The position numbers were made by a program, and so were the translations under genes. Below are positions 1 to 6,642 of a stretch of DNA of 15,865 bases, one piece after another (position 1 is the stretch's first letter; each line of letters starts with the position of its first letter). The stretch spans positions 1-15,865 of the forward strand of contig JNSE01000013.1 in assembly GCA_000754455.1 (NCBI GenBank), written 5' to 3'. The stretch is from an actinobacterium acAMD-2 (GTDB lineage Bacteria; Actinomycetota; Actinomycetes; UBA12327). Under the pieces are notes generated by a model. It did no database searches, was not told where the DNA came from, and was given only the letters and a program-made list of their open reading frames with translations.

Positions 1-1151
1 CCACCATCGCGCACTTCAATGCGAATTCCCGCTAGATCCTGACTCAAGGCCAACACGATTGGTGCACCGCTCGGCGTCATGCGCAATGCATTTTCCGAAA
101 GGTTGTCGATGATTTGACGCAAGCGCATCGGGTCGGTCCGCGTAGAGACGGGTCCATCAGGCACTTCAACCGTGTAACTCACCCCCAGTGGTGCAGAACG
201 ATCACTCCACACCAGAGCGGCATCAAGTACTAATTCCTTAACGTCCACATCCGCAATCTCGAGTGGGAAATCTTGCGCGCCAAATCTCGCCAAGTCCAAC
301 AAGTCACTGACTAATCGCTCCAGGCGTAGCGATTCACCCAACATGGTGTTGCCCACCTGCGCCACATCGTCACCAGAAATGACGCCGTCAGATAGAGCCT
401 CGGCATAGCCCTTCACGGCGGTCAGTGGAGTGCGCAGTTCATGAGAGATCGAAAGGAGAAACTCGCGCTGGCGCCCTTCTGACACATCCAACGCCGTCGC
501 GAGTTGATTCAGGGCTATGGCAAGTTCTGCGACTTCCTGTGCACCATCCACATCAAGACGAATATCGCGAGCCCCTGTCGCCAAGCGCTGCGCTGCCTTT
601 GATGACCGCTTGATCGCTGCAGCAAGACGAGCCGCAAGCAAGATGCCCGCACCAGCACCAATAGCCAAACCAATCAACAGGCCAATAAACAACCGCTGGA
701 TGAGTTCATTGCCACCGACCGCGCCACGACCCTGACCCAACGGCTGAGCCAACACGACGACTTGGTCACCCGCTACTTTGCGGGCTTGAACTAAATACTT
801 TTGTCCTCGAAATTCGCGCGTGACCGACACCTGACCACCAGACTGCAAGGTCGCTAGTTCATCAGGGGCTAACAATCCGCCCCCCGAATCACCCGAGGGC
901 AATACCGCCAGCGAAATCCCCTGGCTGTCGAGCAACCGTCGAATACGTGGCTGGTCAATCGGACGACCGGCAGCAGCAGACCGTTCGACTGCATCCGCTA
1001 CGACGTCGGCTTGTCGAGACAGTGATTGAAATGCTTGGCGCTCAGCATTTTGCCGAGCCAGCGGCAAGGCGATCACACCAACGACAACGACCGAAACGAA
1101 AGCCACCAACGTGGTGACAAGGGCGACTTGAGTTGCCAGCGATCGACGCAT
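1..1151 (-). CDS. Sensor histidine kinase, partial (C-terminus beyond left edge)
   Basis: This is a membrane histidine kinase, the partner of the response regulator just upstream. The visible 382 codons give a short cytoplasmic N-terminus, TM1 at about residues 9-33, an extracytoplasmic sensor region of about 115 residues, TM2 at about 154-176 and a HAMP linker to about 225. The phospho-acceptor H-box SHELRTPL follows, with His237. The N-box DNLSENALRMTPSG has Asn350 and Asn354. The G1 box starts at Asp381 and is cut by the window edge, so the G2 box and the true end are missing. The ATG at 1151 overlaps the regulator's TGA by one base (TGATG), which suggests translational coupling. The sensor region is not a fold I recognise, so the signal is unknown. 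Kinase identity is certain; pairing with the neighbour is inferred from the overlap. Confidence 0.93.
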   Translation of the reverse strand, partial: MRRSLATQVALVTTLVAFVSVVVVGVIALPLARQNAERQAFQSLSRQADVVADAVERSAAAGRPIDQPRIRRLLDSQGISLAVLPSGDSGGGLLAPDELATLQSGGQVSVTREFRGQKYLVQARKVAGDQVVVLAQPLGQGRGAVGGNELIQRLFIGLLIGLAIGAGAGILLAARLAAAIKRSSKAAQRLATGARDIRLDVDGAQEVAELAIALNQLATALDVSEGRQREFLLSISHELRTPLTAVKGYAEALSDGVISGDDVAQVGNTMLGESLRLERLVSDLLDLARFGAQDFPLEIADVDVKELVLDAALVWSDRSAPLGVSYTVEVPDGPVSTRTDPMRLRQIIDNLSENALRMTPSGAPIVLALSQDLAGIRIEVRDG

Positions 1152-1846
1152 CAGGGCTGGACCTGATCCGACAGGGCGTAACCCACGCCACGAACGGTGC
1201 GGAAAGTCACTGAATCCCCGACCTTGGAGCGCAACTGTGCCACGTGCACGTCAACGGTCCGTGTTCCAGCGGCCACTCCATACCCCCACACGTGGGACAT
1301 GAGCTGCTCACGAGAAAACACCTGGCCTGGGCTTCGCATGAAGTAAGCCAAGAGGTCAAACTCCAGTGTGGTCAGCTCAACATGCTTGCCGGCCACGAGG
1401 ACTTGATGAGTGGACGGGTCGAGTTGGATCGCACCGACCTGCAAGATTTCGTCCGGGGCGGCCACACCACCTCGTCGCAAGACCCCCCGAACGCGAGCCA
1501 CCAACTCACGGGGACTGAAGGGCTTAGTGATGTAGTCGTCGCCGCCTAGCTCAAGGCCGAGGATTCGATCCACCTCGTCATCTTGGGCGGTCACAAACAA
1601 AATGGGTGTCCAATCCCCTTCGGCCCGCAATTGCCGACAAATGTCAGTACCACTCATGCCGGGCAGGCCAATATCCAAGATCACTGCCACGGGTCGAGCT
1701 TGTCGAATGCGATCCAGCGCTTGTGCGCCGTCATTTTCTATTTGGACCCCAAAGCCGTCACGGGTTAAGTACAGCTTGATCAGATCACTGATCGCTCCTT
1801 CGTCTTCTACGACGAGGACTAGTCCTTGAGAACTCGGATTAACCAT
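1151..1846 (-). CDS. OmpR/PhoB-family two-component response regulator
   Basis: This is a 231-residue DNA-binding response regulator. The receiver domain (about residues 8-122) has the acidic pocket Glu14/Asp15, phospho-acceptor Asp58 in VILDIGLPGMSG, switch Thr86 and Lys108 in DDYITKPF. The C-terminal winged-helix domain (about 135-228) has the usual signatures: LTTLEFDLLAYFMRSPGQVF, then a recognition-helix region and the RTVRGVGYAL hairpin. Its length is typical of the family. Only 19 bases separate it from the HGxxPAAW gene upstream and no clear Shine-Dalgarno precedes the ATG, so it may be read from the trp-linked transcript. It overlaps the kinase gene by one base. Which genes it controls cannot be told from sequence. 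Confidence 0.96.
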   Translation of the reverse strand: MVNPSSQGLVLVVEDEGAISDLIKLYLTRDGFGVQIENDGAQALDRIRQARPVAVILDIGLPGMSGTDICRQLRAEGDWTPILFVTAQDDEVDRILGLELGGDDYITKPFSPRELVARVRGVLRRGGVAAPDEILQVGAIQLDPSTHQVLVAGKHVELTTLEFDLLAYFMRSPGQVFSREQLMSHVWGYGVAAGTRTVDVHVAQLRSKVGDSVTFRTVRGVGYALSDQVQP

Positions 1847-1865
1847 CAGTATCGATGGCCACGGT

Positions 1866-2087
1866 TCAAGAAGTCTTGGTTGATGACTTCGGCTGCGCGC
1901 CCATGCCCATCATCTGCATGACTTTGCCCACCACGAGTCCGACAACGCAGATCACAACGCCGACAATCACGACTGGAATGTTCGCGAAGACGACACCCAC
2001 TCCACCAACCGTGAAGCCCACGATGACGATGCCTACGAGAGTCCAGGCCGCCGGAGTGTGTCCGTGGTCTTCGTGTTCGGCCGACAT
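1866..2087 (-). CDS. HGxxPAAW family small membrane protein
   Basis: This is a 73-residue protein with the family signature near its N-terminus, HGHTPAAW (residues 8-15), followed by two hydrophobic segments at about 17-36 and 38-58 that should form a membrane hairpin. The tail is short and polar. This actinobacterial family of unknown function is typically found in the trp cluster between the TIGR02234 membrane protein and trpC. Here the upstream neighbour is as expected, but a response regulator follows instead of trpC. The start is supported by AGAGGA eight bases before the ATG. A different-frame reading of the same stretch lacks the motif and was not used. Function is unknown; family assignment is by motif and context. 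Confidence 0.9.
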   Translation of the reverse strand: MSAEHEDHGHTPAAWTLVGIVIVGFTVGGVGVVFANIPVVIVGVVICVVGLVVGKVMQMMGMGAQPKSSTKTS

Positions 2088-2095
2088 AATAGGGA

Positions 2096-2101
2096 TCCTC
2101 T
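2096..2101 (-). promoter_or_regulatory. Shine-Dalgarno of the HGxxPAAW gene
   Basis: The minus strand reads AGAGGA here, eight bases before the ATG at 2087. It fixes the start of the small protein. Most other gene starts in the window lack such a clear site, so this gene is probably translated independently of its upstream neighbour, from which it is separated by about 90 bases. Confidence 0.6.
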
Positions 2102-2121
2102 CGATACGCAGGCAACAAGCA

Positions 2122-2134
2122 ACAATCTCATTGT
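2122..2134. repeat. Short inverted repeat upstream of the HGxxPAAW gene
   Basis: ACAAT and ATTGT flank a three-base centre, in the 92-base gap between the TIGR02234 and HGxxPAAW genes. The position, about 35 bases before the start codon, would suit an operator or a promoter-proximal site for a dimeric regulator. The arms are only five bases, so chance is quite possible. No convincing -35/-10 pair was found in the gap. Confidence 0.25.
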
Positions 2135-2179
2135 GTCAGGTTCCAGGAAATGCGCGTAGCCACGACCCCTAATTCACGC

Positions 2180-2770
2180 TCAAAACCCAGGAAACGTGGG
2201 ATCTGTCCCGCGATCAATGGCATCCCACAAACCCGCGGAATCCAGTTTCTTACTCGCAGGAGTGGACTCGTCTGCTCTCTCGTAGCGACGACCGGCCCGT
2301 TGCCACGATTGGGCACGCACCACAATCCACAGTCCACATAAAGCCACAACCGCACACAACACGAGGACCAGTCGAGGCCAGATGCTGATCGTGACCTCGG
2401 CAACCTCCACTTGAGTAAGGCCCACTAAATCTGAGAGCGGACCCGCCAGCGCTTTGCCTGGCGCCGACAAAAAGTTGGCAATCGACAAGGTAGCCGCGAG
2501 AGCGAAACCGACCAAGACCAGACCGATCGCAGTGCGCCACCACCTCCCGGCCAGGAGACAGGCAACTGACGCGGCTAGAGCAAGCAATCCTGTAGCCGGC
2601 GCGATTGGCACAACGGCGCGACTGCTGAATCCTGAATTCACTCGCGGCAGCGCCGCGTCGAGAACCGAAGCGCTCGCCCATTGCGGCGAAGAGAGAATCA
2701 AAATAAGGGCACCCGCCACAGCGAGTAGTCCGAGTGCGAAATACGGTTCGCGTTTGCTTTGATCACTCAT
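2180..2770 (-). CDS. TIGR02234 family Trp biosynthesis-associated membrane protein
   Basis: This is a 196-residue integral membrane protein of the actinobacterial family found next to trpE. Four hydrophobic segments are visible, at about residues 10-30, 50-73, 76-96 and 127-150. TM1 runs into SSPQW, close to the family's usual aromatic motif after TM1. The C-terminus has the characteristic LWDAIDRGTDPT. The biochemical role is not established; the link to tryptophan synthesis rests on conserved gene neighbourhood. The ATG at 2770 is chosen because it overlaps the trpE stop by one base (TGATG). A longer in-frame start at 2827 would add 19 residues that lie inside trpE and do not look like this family. 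Confidence 0.9.
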   Translation of the reverse strand: MSDQSKREPYFALGLLAVAGALILILSSPQWASASVLDAALPRVNSGFSSRAVVPIAPATGLLALAASVACLLAGRWWRTAIGLVLVGFALAATLSIANFLSAPGKALAGPLSDLVGLTQVEVAEVTISIWPRLVLVLCAVVALCGLWIVVRAQSWQRAGRRYERADESTPASKKLDSAGLWDAIDRGTDPTFPGF

Positions 2771-4278
2771 CAATTGACCGATGCTCGTGCGACAGCACGC
2801 AAGGCTGCCGCCGCTTTGTGTCGACATTCGGCATGCTCGGTGGCTGGGTCAGAATCGGCCACAACGCCAGCACCGGCCTGCACATGGGCGATGCCATCGC
2901 GGATAACCGCAGTGCGAATGGCAATGGCGGTGTCGACATTGCCCGCGAAGTCCAAGTACCCCACCACTCCGCCATACACACCGCGTCGAGTCGGCTCAAG
3001 GTGCTCAATGATCTCCATGGCCCGTGGCTTGGGTGCGCCAGACAACGTGCCAGCTGGGAAACAGGCGCGCAACACCTGCATTCCCGATTGCTTCGCAGAT
3101 ACCGCACCGACAACAGTGGAAACAATGTGCATGATGTGCGAGAAGCGTTCAATCGCCATGAACTCCACGACATGAACCGAGCCTGATTCACAAACTCGAC
3201 CCAGGTCATTGCGCCCTAGGTCAACGAGCATCAAATGCTCTGCTCGCTCTTTTTCATCCGCCAAGAGTTCATTGGCCAAAGCCACGTCCTCGGTTTCATC
3301 TGCACCGCGCGGACGACTGCCCGCAATGGGATGCATCGTGGCTTGGCCATCAGCAACTGTCACCAGAGCCTCTGGGCTTGACCCCACGACATCAAAACCA
3401 GACTTGCCGTCAATAGATCCAAAGCGCATGAGGTACATGTACGGACTCGGATTGCTGCGTCTCAGCTCCTCATAGACCGCCAACGCGGATCCGGTACAGG
3501 GCAGAGAAAATCGCTGACTGACCACAATCTGAAAGGCCTCACCGGCAGCGATTTCAGACTTGGCCTGAATCACCGCGTCCTGATAGGCCTGCTCGGTGGT
3601 GTTCGACTCCACGTGTGAAAGATCGGGTTCACCTCCTACCAGGCCCGTGGCCTGCGGTGTTGCAGTGAGTGACTCGACAGCGGCCTGCATTGCATCAAGT
3701 CGCGCGATCGAATCCGCCCAGGCTTGCTCAACGTGTTCATCGGTGCCATCGCGATTAACCGCATTAGCAATCAACACGATGGAACCGGTTTCGTGATCTA
3801 AAACGGCCAAGTCGGTCGCGACCAGCATGGCAAGTTCGGGCAGCTGCAAATCATCAACCGCGATCTCAGGAATGCGCTCAAGTCTGCGTACAGCGTCGTA
3901 ACCGATCATGCCAACCATGCCGCCCGTCAATGGAGGTAAATCAGTAAAGGGCGTGGTGTGCAAGAACTTAACCGTTTCCTCGAGTACCACGAGTGGGTCG
4001 CCATCAAGTGGCACACCCACCGGCGGCTCACCTACCCAGTGAGCGTGTCCATCCACCTCAGTCAGCATGGCCATGCTTGCCACCCCAATGAATGAATAGC
4101 GGGACCACACCCCTTGCTCGGCTGACTCGAGAAGGAAGGTTCCTGGTCGTTCACCGGTTAATCCCCGGTACAAGTCAATGGGCGACAGATTGCGTGAGTC
4201 AACAGCGCGCACCATGGGAATGACGCGACGGCTGGCGGCTAAATCCTGAAACTGTTCAAGGGTGAACGCTTGAGTCAC
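2770..4278 (-). CDS. trpE: Anthranilate synthase component I
   Basis: TrpE converts chorismate to anthranilate using ammonia supplied by the TrpG glutaminase, which is not in this window. The 502 residues match the family's length. The N-terminal LLES (49-52) and the NPSPYMYLM stretch (276-284) correspond to the tryptophan feedback site. The catalytic domain shows GSSPE (299-303), PIAGSRPRG (317-325), DLGRNDLGRV (353-362), the active-site His384 in MHIVS, AGTLSGAPK (409-417) and QAGAGVVADSDP (467-478). The start is GTG at 4278 and overlaps the hisI stop by four bases (GTGA), so translation is probably coupled. No leader peptide or attenuator can lie directly upstream because hisI occupies that DNA. 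PabB is less likely given the TrpE-type motifs and the context. Confidence 0.97.
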   Translation of the reverse strand: MTQAFTLEQFQDLAASRRVIPMVRAVDSRNLSPIDLYRGLTGERPGTFLLESAEQGVWSRYSFIGVASMAMLTEVDGHAHWVGEPPVGVPLDGDPLVVLEETVKFLHTTPFTDLPPLTGGMVGMIGYDAVRRLERIPEIAVDDLQLPELAMLVATDLAVLDHETGSIVLIANAVNRDGTDEHVEQAWADSIARLDAMQAAVESLTATPQATGLVGGEPDLSHVESNTTEQAYQDAVIQAKSEIAAGEAFQIVVSQRFSLPCTGSALAVYEELRRSNPSPYMYLMRFGSIDGKSGFDVVGSSPEALVTVADGQATMHPIAGSRPRGADETEDVALANELLADEKERAEHLMLVDLGRNDLGRVCESGSVHVVEFMAIERFSHIMHIVSTVVGAVSAKQSGMQVLRACFPAGTLSGAPKPRAMEIIEHLEPTRRGVYGGVVGYLDFAGNVDTAIAIRTAVIRDGIAHVQAGAGVVADSDPATEHAECRHKAAAALRAVARASVN

Positions 4279-4640
4279 GAGTTCGATCCCACTTGCAACG
4301 AGTGCGCGTCAAAACAACTGTGATTACCGGTGTGACAGGCCGGACCAGTCTGCTCCACTGACAGCAACAGGGCATCGCCATCGCAATCAAGGCCGATGGA
4401 AAGAACTTTTTGCACGTGCCCTGATGTTTCGCCCTTCGTCCACAACTGCCCACGACTGCGCGACCAATACGTCGCCTCACCGGTGGCCATGGTGCGAGCC
4501 AGGGCTTCGTCATTCATCCACGCCAGCATCAGCACTTCACCCGTGTCGTGTTGCTGGGCGATGGCAGCAAAGAGCCCTGCATCATCACGCTTGAGGCGCT
4601 GTGCGACCTCCGGGTCCAGCGCGGGGTTGGTGGATGACAT
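4275..4640 (-). CDS. hisI: Phosphoribosyl-AMP cyclohydrolase
   Basis: HisI opens the adenine ring of phosphoribosyl-AMP, the third step of histidine synthesis. In this 121-residue reading the metal-binding motif LDCDGD has Asp85, Cys86, Asp87 and Asp89, and the zinc ligands Cys102 and Cys109 lie in ACHTGNHSCF. There is no fused HisE domain, so phosphoribosyl-ATP pyrophosphatase must be encoded elsewhere, as is usual in actinobacteria. The ATG at 4640 is preferred: actinobacterial homologues begin shortly before the LDPE stretch, and CACAAT sits six bases upstream as a possible leaderless -10. An in-frame ATG at 4664 would add eight residues. The gene heads the hisI-trpE unit and ends in a four-base overlap with trpE. 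Confidence 0.95.
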   Translation of the reverse strand: MSSTNPALDPEVAQRLKRDDAGLFAAIAQQHDTGEVLMLAWMNDEALARTMATGEATYWSRSRGQLWTKGETSGHVQKVLSIGLDCDGDALLLSVEQTGPACHTGNHSCFDAHSLQVGSNS

Positions 4641-4646
4641 GCCCCC

Positions 4647-4652
4647 ATTGTG
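4647..4652 (-). promoter_or_regulatory. Possible -10 box for hisI
   Basis: The minus strand reads CACAAT six bases before the ATG at 4640. It keeps the two most conserved positions of the actinobacterial TANNNT box (A2 and T6) but not the first T. It would produce a leaderless hisI-trpE message. It is the weakest of the six candidate boxes in the window. Confidence 0.3.
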
Positions 4653-4738
4653 CCGGTAGGTCATAGGAAATGGCCTTAGGCGGGCGAGTTCGCGACCTCG
4701 TGCCCCTGTGTCAACGTGCCATTGTTGCTTTGCCCTCG

Positions 4739-4744
4739 TAGTGT
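4739..4744 (+). promoter_or_regulatory. Leaderless-type -10 box for the TIGR03085 gene
   Basis: TAGTGT matches TANNNT and ends six bases before the ATG at 4751. With transcription starting at or next to the A of ATG, the message would be leaderless. No good -35 hexamer is seen, which is common in actinobacteria. A GAAGG also precedes the ATG but is too close to work as a Shine-Dalgarno. Confidence 0.5.
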
Positions 4745-4750
4745 GAAGGC

Positions 4751-5404
4751 ATGAGCGAAAACGGAACCACCAAGGCCAACCACTGGGCGCAATCAGAACG
4801 CGCGGTCCTCAGTGACTTATTGGATCAACTCGGCCCGGACGTTCCGACGTTGTGCGAAGGCTGGACGGCTCGCGATCTGGCTGGGCACTTGATTGTGCGT
4901 GAAGGTCGACCCGATGCCGCGATGGGCATCATGGTCCCAGCCCTTGCCGGCTATGAAAAGAAGGTTCGCCTCAAAGCTCAAAGCAAGGACTGGAAAGACG
5001 TCATCAGCAAGATCCGCACCGGCCCACCTCGCTCGTCCATGATGCGGGCGACAAAAGTCGACGGTTTAGCAAACACCATTGAGTTCTTCGTTCACGTCGA
5101 AGACCTGCGCCGAGCACAACCGGACTGGCAGGAGCGCGACTTGGCACCAGAGTTTCAAGACCAGCTGTGGGACAAGATTAAAGGTTTCGCCCCGCGATTG
5201 ATGAAGTCGTCACCTGTTGCCATCGTCTTCGCTACTCCCGATGGGAAGCGCTTCCAGGCCTGTCAGGGTTCGCAAACGGTGACCATCACTGGACAGCCAG
5301 CTGAGCTCACGTTGTTTGCCTATGGTCGCTCAGAAGTTCATGTCGAGTTCTCCGGTCCAGCCGAAGCCATTGCTGCTGTTCAATCGTGCTCCTTCGGCAT
5401 CTAA
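4751..5404 (+). CDS. TIGR03085 family metal-binding protein (DinB/maleylpyruvate isomerase-like fold)
   Basis: This is a 217-residue protein of the actinobacterial TIGR03085 family, related to mycothiol-dependent maleylpyruvate isomerases and DinB-like helical bundles. Family landmarks are TLCEGWTARDLAGHLIVRE (about residues 33-51) and EFFVHVEDLRRAQPDW (about 111-126). The likely metal ligands are His46 and His115, with Glu51 or Glu117 as possible partners. No enzymatic reaction is established for this family. Its place beside hisI and hisF is conserved in actinomycetes, although it is on the opposite strand here. It appears monocistronic, with its own leaderless-type promoter, and its stop lies 13 bases from the stop of convergent hisF. 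Confidence 0.9.
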   Translation: MSENGTTKANHWAQSERAVLSDLLDQLGPDVPTLCEGWTARDLAGHLIVREGRPDAAMGIMVPALAGYEKKVRLKAQSKDWKDVISKIRTGPPRSSMMRATKVDGLANTIEFFVHVEDLRRAQPDWQERDLAPEFQDQLWDKIKGFAPRLMKSSPVAIVFATPDGKRFQACQGSQTVTITGQPAELTLFAYGRSEVHVEFSGPAEAIAAVQSCSFGI

Positions 5405-5417
5405 AGCCGATCCACGT

Positions 5418-6188
5418 CTAACGAACCACACAGCCTGCGTCAGTTAATGATCGCTTAATGTCAGCGATCCCTAATTCGCCAAAGTGCAACACACTTGCTG
5501 CGAGAACTGCGTCCGCGCCAGCCTCAACGGCCGGTGCAAAGTCAGCCAATTTCCCCGCTCCGCCCGAGGCAATGATGGGGATTGACACGTTGGCTCGTAC
5601 CAATTCGATCAAGGGCAAGTCGTAGCCGGCCTTGGTTCCGTCAGCATCCATCGAATTCAACAAGATCTCGCCTGCACCTCGATCGGCCGCTTCCACGGCC
5701 CACTGCAAAGCGTCTATGCCGGTGCCTCGTCGTCCCCCATGGGTAGTGACTTCAAATCCTGATTCGGTGGTTGTCCCCTCTTGGCAACGTCGAGCATCGA
5801 TCGACAACACCAGTACCTGAACACCAAACCGATCGGCAATGGCGTTCAGCAACTCCGGGTCTGAGATTGCTGCCGTGTTGACGCCCACTTTGTCTGCACC
5901 CGAACGCAACAAAGCATCAACGTCAGCGACAGAGCGAACACCGCCACCCACTGTTAACGGAATGAAAACCTGCTCCGCTGTTCGCGTGACAATGTCGTAG
6001 GTGGTTGATCGATCGCCACTGCTCGCAGTGATGTCGAGGAAGACCAACTCATCCGCGCCTTCACTGTTGTACCTTGCGGCAAGTTCTACCGGATCCCCCG
6101 CGTCCCGCAGGTCCTTGAAATTCACTCCCTTGACCACTCGTCCGGCATCAACATCAAGACACGGAATCACTCGGACAGCAACGGACAT
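5418..6188 (-). CDS. hisF: Imidazole glycerol phosphate synthase cyclase subunit
   Basis: HisF is the TIM-barrel half of the HisH/HisF enzyme. It uses ammonia from HisH to turn PRFAR into imidazole glycerol phosphate and AICAR. The 256-residue length is standard. The N-terminal RVIPCLDV has catalytic Asp12 and the LSIDARR strand has Asp131, the equivalents of Asp11 and Asp130 in the Thermotoga enzyme. Phosphate-binding glycine loops LTVGGGVRS (about 78-86) and IIASGGAG are both present. Unlike the other his genes of this cluster it is alone: an opposite-strand oxidoreductase gene separates it from hisA, and it converges with the TIGR03085 gene. It has its own candidate leaderless promoter just before the ATG. 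Confidence 0.98.
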   Translation of the reverse strand: MSVAVRVIPCLDVDAGRVVKGVNFKDLRDAGDPVELAARYNSEGADELVFLDITASSGDRSTTYDIVTRTAEQVFIPLTVGGGVRSVADVDALLRSGADKVGVNTAAISDPELLNAIADRFGVQVLVLSIDARRCQEGTTTESGFEVTTHGGRRGTGIDALQWAVEAADRGAGEILLNSMDADGTKAGYDLPLIELVRANVSIPIIASGGAGKLADFAPAVEAGADAVLAASVLHFGELGIADIKRSLTDAGCVVR

Positions 6189-6194
6189 GCGCTA

Positions 6195-6200
6195 AGCCTA
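6195..6200 (-). promoter_or_regulatory. Leaderless-type -10 box for hisF
   Basis: The minus strand reads TAGGCT, matching TANNNT, and ends six bases before the hisF ATG at 6188. It lies in a 34-base divergent gap that also holds the -10 box of the opposing gene, so each promoter's -35 region must overlap the other promoter or the other gene. Confidence 0.5.
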
Positions 6201-6209
6201 AGGTTCTCC

Positions 6210-6215
6210 TACAGT
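6210..6215 (+). promoter_or_regulatory. Leaderless-type -10 box for the F420-dependent oxidoreductase gene
   Basis: TACAGT matches TANNNT and ends seven bases before the ATG at 6223. It faces away from the hisF box only nine bases away. RNA polymerase probably cannot occupy both at once, so the two promoters may compete. Confidence 0.5.
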
Positions 6216-6222
6216 AAAGATC

Positions 6223-6642
6223 ATGTCTGGTCTCACCGCCTCGATTGGCGACGCGCAATACATCAGCCTGATGACCTACCGCAAAGACGGCACAGGCGTG
6301 GCCACGCCAGTCTGGGTTGCAGATCGGGGGAATTTCCTCTTTGCCTGGACTCAAGCTGACTCTGGCAAAGCCAAGCGCATTGCACGCGATCCCGTGGTCC
6401 AGATCGCAGTCTGCACAGCATCAGGAAAGCTCAAAAGTGGCTACGTGCCTGCGACCGCACGCCTCCTTGACGGCGGTGGCGAGAAAATGGTCCGCGAATT
6501 GATGCTCAACAAATACGGGTGGAAGTTGAAGTTCTTGATCTGGCAGCAAAAAGTGCGAGGCAAGAACATTGAACACATCGGAATACAGATAACGATCGGC
6601 GGAGATTTGACTCGACCCCAAGACTCACCGGTTTTTGATTAG
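6223..6642 (+). CDS. PPOX-class F420-dependent oxidoreductase, Rv2061-like
   Basis: This is a 139-residue split-barrel protein of the pyridoxamine 5'-phosphate oxidase-like superfamily. The N-terminal YISLMTYRKDGTGVATPVWV (about 13-32), ADSGKAKRIARDPVVQIAVC (about 46-65) and the C-terminal HIGIQI strand match the TIGR03666/Rv2061 group, whose members are predicted to use deazaflavin F420. The substrate is unknown. Presence of the gene suggests that the organism makes F420, but no F420 synthesis gene is in the window. It is a single gene on the plus strand, placed between hisA and hisF, with its own promoter-like box. Its TAG overlaps the hisA stop codon. Confidence 0.88.
   Translation: MSGLTASIGDAQYISLMTYRKDGTGVATPVWVADRGNFLFAWTQADSGKAKRIARDPVVQIAVCTASGKLKSGYVPATARLLDGGGEKMVRELMLNKYGWKLKFLIWQQKVRGKNIEHIGIQITIGGDLTRPQDSPVFD

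Noticed and set aside
1846..2118. A 90-codon minus-strand frame overlapping the HGxxPAAW gene
   Set aside because: It is an Arg/Gly-rich out-of-frame reading of the same DNA; the other frame carries the HGxxPAAW motif, two membrane segments and a proper Shine-Dalgarno.
2734..3186. Overlapping plus-strand open frames opposite the end of trpE
   Set aside because: They mirror the TrpE catalytic domain codons in other frames and show no protein motif.
4275..4750. A tryptophan attenuator or T-box upstream of trpE
   Set aside because: hisI overlaps the trpE start by four bases, and upstream of hisI there is no Trp-rich leader frame or T-box-like structure that I can see.
5405..5417. A terminator between the TIGR03085 gene and hisF
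   Set aside because: The 13-base gap holds no stem-loop or T-tract.
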